Below are positions 62,201 through 64,000 of a stretch of DNA of 64,000 bases, piece by piece (the first letter of the stretch is position 1; each line of letters starts with the position of its first letter). The notes under the pieces were generated by a model. The model had not been told where the DNA came from. It searched no databases and saw only the letters and a program-made list of their open reading frames with translations. The stretch lies in contig NZ_CP011533.1 in assembly GCF_001704275.1 (NCBI RefSeq), forward strand, positions 744,001 through 808,000, given 5' to 3'. Both the position numbers and the translations under genes were made by a program. The DNA comes from Streptomyces noursei ATCC 11455 (GTDB taxonomy: Bacteria; Actinomycetota; Actinomycetes; Streptomycetales; Streptomycetaceae).

Positions 62201-64000
62201 CCGGCGACTTCGGCGAAGGCCGCCTCGAAGTCGAGGGTGCGGGAGGAGGCGATGTGGTCGTCGGCCACGCCGAGCGAGCGCAACACGTCCCACTTGCCCT
62301 CACTGGCCGTGGCGAACACCTCGGCACCGACATGCCGGGCGATCTGGATCGCCGCCATACCGACACCACCGGCACCGGCATGCACCAGCACCTTCTCCCC
62401 CGCCCGCAGACCACCCAACTCCTTCAGGGCGTAGTACGCGGTGAGGAACACCAACGGCACCGACGCACCCGTCTCCCAGGACCAGTCCTCGGGCAGGCGG
62501 GCGAGGCGCCGCGCGTCGTCCACGGCGAGCGAGCCGAAGCTGCCGGTGATCATGCCCATGACCTGGTCGCCGGGGGCCAGGCCGGTCACCTCCGGTCCGA
62601 CCTCGACGACCACACCGGCCGCCTCCGAACCGAACGATCCGACATCATCACCCGGATACATCCCCAACGCGTTGAGCACGTCACGGAAGTTCAGGCCCGC
62701 GGCACGCACCTCGACCCGCACCTCGTGGCCGGTGAGCGGCGCCAGTGCCGCCGGATACGGGGTCAGGGCGAGGCCGTTGAGGCTGCCCTTGGCCGTGCTG
62801 TCGAGCCGCCAGGCCCGGTCGGCCGGCGGGGTGAGCGCGGCCGCGGTGTCGAAGCGGGCCAGGCGGGCGGCGAGCACGCCGCCGTCACGCAGGGCGAGCT
62901 GCGGTTCGTCGGTGTGCAGTGCCCGTAGGAGCAGTTGGCCCCGTTCGGCGGCGGCTGTGCGGTCGTGCGTGCCGGCCGGGCCGGGGTCACGGTCGATCAG
63001 GACGAAGGTGTCCGGGGCTTCGGACTGGGCGGATCGGACCAGGCCCCAGACCGCGGCGGCGGCCACGTCCATGACGTCGGTACCGCCGGCGGCCGTCGCC
63101 CCGGTCGTGACGAACGCCAGGCGGGAGCCGGCGAAGCGCTCCTGTGCGGTCCACTCCTGGACGAGGGCGAGTGCGGCGGTGGACAGGGTGTGGGCGACCT
63201 CGGCCGGGGAGGGGGCGGACGCGTCCGACTCGGCGGCCCCCGTCCCGATTCCGTCCGTCGACTCAGTCCCGGTGCCGGTTCCGGTTCCGGTTCCGGTGAG
63301 GGGGATGAGGACCGTCTTCGGAACGTCGGCGTCGGTCGTGGCGAGGGTGGTGAGGTCGGGGTGGAGGGTGGTGTGGATGCCGGCGGCGGTCAGGTCGGCG
63401 GCGATCGCGGTGCCGTCCGCGCCGACCAGCGCGACGGTGGCCGCGGCGGGCCGGCCGTCCTGGTCCTGGGCGTGGCCCCCGCCGGTGTTCTCCGGTACAG
63501 GGTTCTCCGGTACGAGGTTCTCCGGTACGGGGTTCCAGTCCAGGGTGAACAGGGCGTCGCGGGCCAGTCCCGCGGCGCCGGTCAACTGGTCGCCGGAGAC
63601 CCGGCGCGAGACGAGGTTGTCGATGGCGGCGACCGGACGACCGGCGGTGTCGGCCACGGCGATGGCCACCGAACGGCCGTCGGTGCCCGTCGGGGTCAGC
63701 CGGACGCGCAGCGCGGTGGCGCCGGTCGCGTAGAGGGTCGCGCCCTCCCAGGAGAACGGCAGTCCGCCGTTGCTCTCCTCGCCCTCGTGGGCGACGAGGG
63801 AGGCGTGCAGGGCGGCGTCGAGCAGTGCGGGGTGCAGACCGAAGGCGGTCGCCTCGTCGCCGGTGGACTCCGCCAGGGCCACCTCGGCGTACAGCACGTC
63901 ACCGGCGCGCCAGGCGGCCCGCAGGCCCTGGAAGACCGGCCCGTAGGCGAAGCCGAGCGTCGTGAAGCGCGCGTAGCAGTCGTCGGTGGCGAGGGGTTCG
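44290..64000 (-). CDS. nysC: Modular type I polyketide synthase, C-terminal part (NysC type, modules 5-8), 5'-truncated
   Basis: About 6,569 residues are visible; the frame is open at the right edge. Domain order from the N-terminal side: DH(partial)-ER-KR-ACP, then KS-AT-DH-KR-ACP three times, then a C-terminal docking segment ending [16 protein letters not shown]. All KS have TACSSSL cysteines, all AT show GHSIGE plus HAFHS (malonyl-specific signature, not YASH), all DH have HxxxG and DxxxH, all KR have the LDD motif of B-type ketoreductases with Ser/Tyr/Asn catalytic residues, and all ACP have LGFDSL. One fully reducing module followed by three dehydrating modules with malonyl extenders builds one saturated two-carbon unit and then conjugated double bonds, as in NysC modules 5-8 of nystatin, where ER5 separates the diene from the tetraene. 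The neighbours nysE and nysRI-RIV support this. An AmphC-type protein has the same layout. Confidence 0.9.
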   Translation of the reverse strand, partial: EPLATDDCYARFTTLGFAYGPVFQGLRAAWRAGDVLYAEVALAESTGDEATAFGLHPALLDAALHASLVAHEGEESNGGLPFSWEGATLYATGATALRVRLTPTGTDGRSVAIAVADTAGRPVAAIDNLVSRRVSGDQLTGAAGLARDALFTLDWNPVPENLVPENPVPENTGGGHAQDQDGRPAAATVALVGADGTAIAADLTAAGIHTTLHPDLTTLATTDADVPKTVLIPLTGTGTGTGTGTESTDGIGTGAAESDASAPSPAEVAHTLSTAALALVQEWTAQERFAGSRLAFVTTGATAAGGTDVMDVAAAAVWGLVRSAQSEAPDTFVLIDRDPGPAGTHDRTAAAERGQLLLRALHTDEPQLALRDGGVLAARLARFDTAAALTPPADRAWRLDSTAKGSLNGLALTPYPAALAPLTGHEVRVEVRAAGLNFRDVLNALGMYPGDDVGSFGSEAAGVVVEVGPEVTGLAPGDQVMGMITGSFGSLAVDDARRLARLPEDWSWETGASVPLVFLTAYYALKELGGLRAGEKVLVHAGAGGVGMAAIQIARHVGAEVFATASEGKWDVLRSLGVADDHIASSRTLDFEAAFAEVAGDRGLDVVLNSLAGDFVDASMRLLGDGGRFLEMGKTDIRAADSVPDGLSYQSFDLAWVVPETIGTMLAELMDLFRTGALRPLPVRTWDVRHAKDAFRFMSMAKHIGKIVLTLPRSWKPEGTVLVTGGTGGLGGLVARHLVRSCGVRHLLLTSRSGVGAAGAAGLVAELESLGARVVVAACDVGDGSAVAELVAGVSESYPLSAVVHAAGVLDDGVVGSLTPERLAAVLRPKVDGAWNLHEATRGLDLDAFVVFSSVAGVFGGAGQANYAAGNAFLDALMVHRVAGGLPGVSLAWGAWDQGVGMTAGLTERDVRRAAESGMPLLTVDQGVALFDAALATGSAALVPVRLDLAALRTRGDIAPLLRGLVKAPIRRAAATTPGDTGLAEQLTRLQRAERRDTLLALVRDQAAMVLGHTSGDGVDPSRAFRDLGFDSLTAVELRNRIGAATGLRLPATAVFDYPTADALAAHLLTELLGPDAESDPDEPGDPTAGPTDDPIVIIGMSCRFPGDIGSPEDLWRLLGDGADVVTDFPTNRGWDLDNLYDPDPAHAGTSYARTGGFLHDAADFDADFFGMSPREAMATDSQQRLLLESSWEAIERAGIDPLTLRDSRTGVFAGVMYSGYGTRLDGAEFEGFQGQGSALSVASGRVSYTFGFEGPAMTVDTACSSSLVALHLAAQALRGGECTLALAGGVTVMSIPDTFIEFSRQRGLAPDGRSKPFSESADGVGWSEGVGMLLLERQSDAVRNGHQILAVVRGSAVNQDGASNGLTAPNGPSQQRVIRQALASGGLSTADVDAVEAHGTGTTLGDPIEAQALLATYGRDRDPENPLLLGSIKSNLGHTQAAAGVAGVIKMVMAMRHGVLPRSLNITEPSSHVDWSAGAVELLTEQTAWPETGRARRAGISSFGISGTNAHVILEQPEAARHSAPEEADTAEAAAKAPATAHLPVMPWALSGKTPEALRAQAARLLAHLQQRPELAPADIALSLATQRSQFTHRAVVLSTDRDEATRALSALATTAASDPSALTGTVTMGRCAVLFSGQGSQRLGMGRELYERFPVFAEALDVVIDHLDAALPAQAGLREVMWGDDVELLNETGWTQPALFAIEVALFRLVESWGVRPDFVAGHSIGEIAAAHVVGVFSLEDACRLVAARATLMQALPAGGAMIAVQATEDEVIPHLTDEVAIAAVNGPTSVVISGAEEATQTVAQHFADQGRRTTALRVSHAFHSPLMDPMLAEFRAVAEGLSYATPTLPVVSNLTGQVATADELCSAEYWVRHVREAVRFADGVTALEAEGVRTFLELGPDGVLAAMARETVADDTVTVPVLRRNMPEERTLLTALGRLHTTGTPIDWAALLAPTGARPVDLPTYAFQHRPFWPSGPRDTADAAAVGIAGASHPLLNGIVELADEEGLLFTGRLSLQSHPWLADHAVMGQVLLPGTALLELALRAGDEVGCDHVEELTLAAPLVLPERGAVQTQVRVGVADTTGRRTVTIHSRPARATTTDSDTHTGTDTPWTQHATGVLVAGLPATATVPFDATVWPPAHAEPVDLADFYASRAGEGFGYGPAFQGLRAAWRRDGEVFADVALPEAGRTEAEAYGLHPALLDAGLHAAWLVAPDGEPTRTGSVPFSWRGVSLAASGASSVRVRLGRDSDGTLSLAIADTTGAPVASVQALSMRTVSATALSATAALARDALFRLDWASAPEPASQPDDTVTVIPAVAVVGTETSELTSELTAALRAAGADVDVRTTLSTDEPAPALIALPLVASDQTGTAEAAPVPAAVHDLTRRALALVQTRLQEQHFADTKFVFVTRGATVGRDVAAAAVWGLVRSAQSENPGCFALVDLDPDGAVGAAALVAALVSGEPQLAVRGDVLRVARLVRRPLTEVGAGADGTGDGVGGGSGVSFSGEGAVLVTGGTGGLGAVLARHLVAEYGVRDLLLVSRSGERAVGAGELVAELAGVGARVRVVACDVTDRAAVVELVGGHAVSAVVHAAGVLDDGMVGALTGERLSAVLRPKVDAVWHLHEATRGLDLDAFVVFSSLAGVFGSPGQANYAAANAFLDALMTRRRAEGLPGLSLAWGPWSLTDGTSGMLADAEADRLTRSGVPPLTAEQGLALFDAALATGDATCVPVRLDLSALRAQGEVPPLLRSLIRGRSRRAAAAESATATGLRERLVGLNPVERQEVLLDLVRGQVALVLGHADADDVHPARAFRELGFDSLTSVELRNRLNTVTGLRLPATMVFDYPTVEVLVSYVLDELLGTDAEVATVQPAAVAVADDPIVIVGMACRYPGGVASPDDLWRLVTDGVDAVSPFPTNRGWDVESLYHPDPDHLGTSYTRSGGFLHEAGEFDPGFFGMSPREALATDSQQRLLLESSWEAIERAGIDPVSLRGSRTGVFAGVMYSDYSAMLASPEFEGFQGSGSSPSLASGRVAYTLGLEGPAVTVDTACSSSLVAMHWAMQALRSGECGLALAGGVTVMSTPAVFVDFARQRGLSPDGRCKAFADAADGVGWSEGVGVLVLERQSDAVRNGHEILAVVRGSAVNQDGASNGLTAPNGPSQQRVIRQALASGGLTAGDVDVVEAHGTGTTLGDPIEAQALLATYGRDREPERPLLLGSVKSNLGHTQAAAGVAGVIKMVLAMRHGVVPRTLHVDAPSSHVDWSEGAVELLSEQAAWPETGRVRRAGVSSFGISGTNAHVILERPEAARRPVMETNTVEPSTVPWVLSGKTPEALRAQAAKLLSSIEERPELRLVDVGMSLVTGRSTFEHRAVVLAADRADAARALSAIAADEADAAAATGRVGAGRHAVLFSGQGAQRLGMGRELYERFPVFAEALDVVVDHLDAALPAQAGLREVMWGDDAELLNETGWTQPALFAIEVALFRLVESWGVRPDFVAGHSIGEIAAAHVAGVFSLEDACRLVAARATLMQALPAGGAMIAVQATEDEVTPHLTDDVAIAAINGPNALVVSGVEDAAVEIGARFAAEGRRTTRLHVSHAFHSPLMDPMLAEFRVVAEGLSYAAPSLPVVSNLTGQVATADELCSAEYWVRHVREAVRFADGVTALEAEGVRTFLELGPDGVLAAMAGASLTESSLAVPLLRKDRPEEPAALAALAQLHIAGARVDWPVLFAGVGAGRVELPTYAFQRGWFWPVGRVGVGGDVGAVGLGSAGHPLLGAAVELAAGAGVVLTGRLSLSSHGWLADHAVMGRVFVPGTALLEMVMRAGDEVGCGRVEELTLAAPLVLPERGGVRVQVAVDAPDAAGRRGVGVYSCPDGVGQAVWSQHAVGVLASGVADQVGGFGDGGVWPPQGAVSVDAEGCYELFADAGFGYGPVFQGLRAVWRRGEELFAEVALSDEVAESADTATGFGLHPALLDASLHASLLSSLEGQSADGGPALPFAWEGVSLFASGATALRVRLAPAGEHAVSVTAVDPTGAPVISIDALRTRRLTLDEVNASHTQLSDALFGVQWTTVPSTPAADHPSVAIIGTDHLGLAEALSSSSAGATTTTTAAAYESLDALIAAGPEVSVPDVTLIGLTTEDAIAQYVNDHDATVAGQGTIGAGAAAVDAARRLTAEALRTIQAWLADERLAARRLVFVTRGAADGQDVAAAAVQGLVRSAQTENPGTFGLLDLDGTEASTAVLGEALTSDEPQLLLRDGHLHAARLTRLASPADTAVPTEWNADGTVLITGGTGGLGAQFARHLVDRYGVRNLLLVSRRGPDAPGTTELVAELTAHGAEVAVQACDVADGDAVAALVAGVPDEHPLRAVVHTAGVLDDGVIGSLTEERLATVLRPKADAAWHLHEATRGLDLDAFVVFSSVAGVFGGAGQANYAAANAFLDALMAQRRAAGLPGLSLAWGPWDQTGGMTGMLSDAEADRLARSGIPPLSAEQGLALFDAALALAGTSTPDRAAGSAAASTSGTGDTIAIPAAALVAPVRLDLAALAAQGEVPAILRGLVRTRTRRTAAGGSVTVAGLVNRLSGLTADERRQELLELVRTQAALVLGHADPASVDSTAQFRDLGFDSLTAVELRNRLSTATGLRLTATLVFDYPNTDALAEHLRDELFGAVESEVRVPVQALPPTADDPIVVVGMACRFPGGVTSPEDLWRLVDAGTDAITTFPTNRGWDLESLYDPDPAHLGTSYTRSGGFLHEAGEFDPAFFGMSPREALATDSQQRLLLESSWEAIERAGIDPLTLRGSATGVFAGVMYSDYGSILGGKEFEGFQGQGSAGSVASGRVSYTLGFEGPAVTVDTACSSSLVALHLAAQALRAGECTLALAGGVTVMSTPGTFVEFSRQRGLAPDGRSKAFAEAADGVGWSEGVGILVLERQSDAVRNGHEILAVIRGSAVNQDGASNGLTAPNGPSQQRVIRQALASGGLSTADVDAVEAHGTGTTLGDPIEAQALLATYGRDRDPENPLLLGSIKSNLGHTQAAAGVAGVIKMVMAMRHGVLPQTLHVDAPSSHVDWSVGAVELLTEQTVWPETGRVRRAGVSSFGISGTNAHVILEQPEAVQRLAPGAAETVEPVAIKPSAEPSLVPWALSGKSPEALRAQAARLRDFLAERPEPRSIDIGHSLAVTRSQFDHRAIVLVDDAKAPADSLAALAALASGVADPAVVSDAVSTGGSAVLFTGQGAQRLGMGRELYGRFPVFAEALDVVVDHLDAALPAQAGLREVMWGDDVELLNETGWTQPALFAVEVALFRLVERWGVRPDFVAGHSIGEIAAAHVAGVFSLEDACRLVAARATLMQALPTGGAMIAVQATEDEVTPHLTDEVAIAAVNGPTSVVISGAEEATQTVAQHFADQGRRTTALRVSHAFHSPLMDPMLAEFRAVAEGLSYATPSLPVVSNLTGWLATADELCSAEYWVRHVREAVRFADGITTLEAEGVRTFLELGPDGILSALAQQSLAGEAVTVPVLRKDRGEESTALTARAHLHTRGLIEDWQDFFAGVGAGRVELPTYAFQRGWFWPVGRVGVGGDVGAVGLGSAGHPLLGAAVELAAGAGVVLTGRLSLSSHGWLADHAVMGRVFAPGTALLEMVMRAGDEVGCGRVEELTLAAPLVLPERGGVRVQVAVDAPDAAGRRGVGVYSCPDGVGQAVWSQHAVGVLASGAADQVGGFGDGGVWPPQGAVSVDAEGCYELFADAGFGYGPVFQGLRAVWRRGEELFAEVALSDEVAESADTATGFGLHPALLDASLHASLLSSLEGQSADGGPALPFAWEGVSLFASGATALRVRLAPAGEHAVSVTAVDPTGAPVISIDALRTRRLTLDEVNASHTQLSDALFGVQWTTVPSTPAADHPSVAIIGTDPFGLADGLSDALPLVEERGDLAALAASEHPVPDLVLVPVAGTRRTGVPADAEGHTDAGTSDMLRSVREATAQVLEQIQQWLADDRFEAARLVFVTRGAVSVGEGGIADLAASAVWGLVRSAQSENPGCFGLLDLDLDLALDSDLAPEVDIERDRDRDPVGGTVQPALAAALHATADEPQLALRGGTVQAARLTRIPAPQTDRAETDPAETDRPEIDTRRPGTVLITGGTGGLGGLLARHLVAERGVRSLVLASRSGLAAEGAEKLVADLEALGAVVAVQTCDVADGDAVAALVAGVSDEYPLTAVVHTAGVLDDGVIGSLTEERLATVLRPKADAAWHLHEATRDLDLDAFVVFSSLAGVLGGAGQANYAAANTFLDALMAQRRAAGLPGVSLAWGPWDRAGGMTGTLSDAEADRLARSGVPPISAEQGLALYDAATAGERPLVVPVRLDLAALRGLGDVPALLRGLVRTPARRTAAAGAAPSADVLTRQLAGLGGAEQEEVLLRLVRGQAAVVLGHADGSAIGAGRQFQELGFDSLTAVEFRNRLNAATGLRLPATLLFDYPTPADVVGHLRGRLGTGEVSGAGSVLAALDNLEAVIAGLSLDDAGEHQLVAGRLEVLRAKWADMRSAEGAVDGGADVDIEEASDDDMFALLDDELGLN
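44560..49955 (-). other. PKS module 8: KS-AT-DH-KR-ACP
   Basis: KS cysteine near 49,430; AT GHSIGE near 48,040 and HAFHS near 47,740; DH HAVMG near 47,125; KR loop near 45,585; ACP Ser near 44,667. Predicted to form a double bond; the chain is then handed to the next subunit through the docking segment 44290-44560, which has a helical stretch ([20 protein letters not shown]) and an acidic tail. Confidence 0.88.
46272..47357 (-). repeat. 1,086-bp near-identical duplicate of 51729-52814 (DH of modules 8 and 7)
   Basis: Alignment without gaps at an offset of 5,457 bp; reading both copies I count about four base differences. Spans the end of AT-DH linker, the whole DH and the start of the KR structural part. 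Confidence 0.9.
50010..55365 (-). other. PKS module 7: KS-AT-DH-KR-ACP
   Basis: KS cysteine near 54,848; AT GHSIGE near 53,498 and HAFHS near 53,200; DH HAVMG near 52,580; KR loop near 51,125; ACP Ser near 50,125. The DH region is a near-copy of that in module 8. A 30-residue Ala/Ser/Thr-rich insert (about 50,395-50,510) lies between KR and ACP. Predicted to form a double bond. Confidence 0.88.
51729..52814 (-). repeat. Partner copy of the 1,086-bp repeat (DH of module 7)
   Basis: See 46272-47357. Sequence outside both ends diverges abruptly, the mark of recent gene conversion or duplication. Confidence 0.9.
55410..60723 (-). other. PKS module 6: KS-AT-DH-KR-ACP
   Basis: KS cysteine near 60,210; AT GHSIGE near 58,820 and HAFHS near 58,525; DH HAVMG near 57,912; KR cofactor loop near 56,440; ACP Ser near 55,540. 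The DH is distinct from those of modules 7 and 8, while the AT is nearly the same as theirs. Predicted to add malonate and leave a double bond. Confidence 0.88.
60780..64000 (-). other. PKS module 5 (partial): DH-ER-KR-ACP
   Basis: DH end at about 64,000-63,540 ([11 protein letters not shown]; catalytic Asp in [14 protein letters not shown]). ER about 62,790-61,870 with [15 protein letters not shown] and NADPH loop [11 protein letters not shown] at 62347-62391, looking intact. KR about 61,860-61,220 ([21 protein letters not shown]). ACP Ser near 60,905. Its KS and AT lie beyond the window. An active ER here predicts a saturated C-C bond in the product. Confidence 0.85.
63488..63532 (-). repeat. 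Three 15-bp tandem repeats in the DH-ER linker of module 5
   Basis: Units at 63488, 63503 and 63518 share TTCTCCGGTAC and encode a repeated PVPEN peptide on the minus strand. In-frame repeat expansion in a linker. Confidence 0.8.

Noticed and set aside
63488..63532. Short tandem repeats as CRISPR
   Set aside because: Units are contiguous, in frame and coding; no spacers.
1..64000. tRNA, rRNA, CRISPR arrays, insertion sequences or prophage genes
   Set aside because: No tRNA-like cloverleaf, spacer-repeat array, transposase or integrase motif was seen; the tandem repeats found are short and without unique spacers.

Overview
The window is high-GC actinobacterial DNA, almost certainly Streptomyces: codons end mostly in G or C, genes are packed with ATGA overlaps, several starts look leaderless (TANNNT hexamer a few bases before the start codon), and the right third is a giant modular polyketide synthase. 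Gene order and domain content at the right end match the flank of the nystatin cluster as known from Streptomyces noursei, so a nystatin-type producer is my best inference. An amphotericin-type locus is the nearest alternative.

Right end (about 29-64 kb), polyene macrolide locus. The minus strand carries the 3' part of a multimodular type I PKS (44290 to beyond 64000): a partial module with DH-ER-KR-ACP, then three KS-AT-DH-KR-ACP modules and a C-terminal docking segment. This equals modules 5 to 8 of a NysC/AmphC-type protein. Downstream on the same strand lie a type II thioesterase (nysE), three large LAL-type LuxR ATPase regulators (nysRI, nysRII, nysRIII), a PAS-LuxR regulator (nysRIV, PimM family) and a DeoR-type regulator. 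A dual-HTH Lrp/AsnC regulator (plus strand) and a divergent M20D amidohydrolase close the edge of the cluster.

Middle (about 14-29 kb), ordinary chromosomal genes in small regulator-target pairs: M20 peptidase, GNAT, TetR plus membrane acyltransferase, DedA plus methyltransferase, a two-component system, TetR plus SDR with tandem operators, a dual-MerR (TioE-like) regulator, a secreted PNGase A-like protein, an ArsR-like regulator with palindromic operators divergent from a second-type peptide deformylase, an NmrA-like protein and a DUF4360 secreted protein. Convergent gene pairs are often separated by perfect GC-rich hairpins.

Left part (1-14 kb): secreted histidine phosphatase, APH-family kinase, SGNH hydrolase with a TetR regulator, trypsin-like protease, and then a translationally coupled five-gene minus-strand operon (13696 to 5994). 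That operon encodes a PaaK/CapK-like ligase, an MFS exporter, a tandem-GNAT protein, a LuxE-like acyl-protein synthetase and a fused LuxC-type acyl reductase plus PaaK/CapK-like ligase. No luciferase genes are present. I regard this operon as the most likely undescribed system here: an acid-activating, acid-to-aldehyde reducing pathway with its own exporter.
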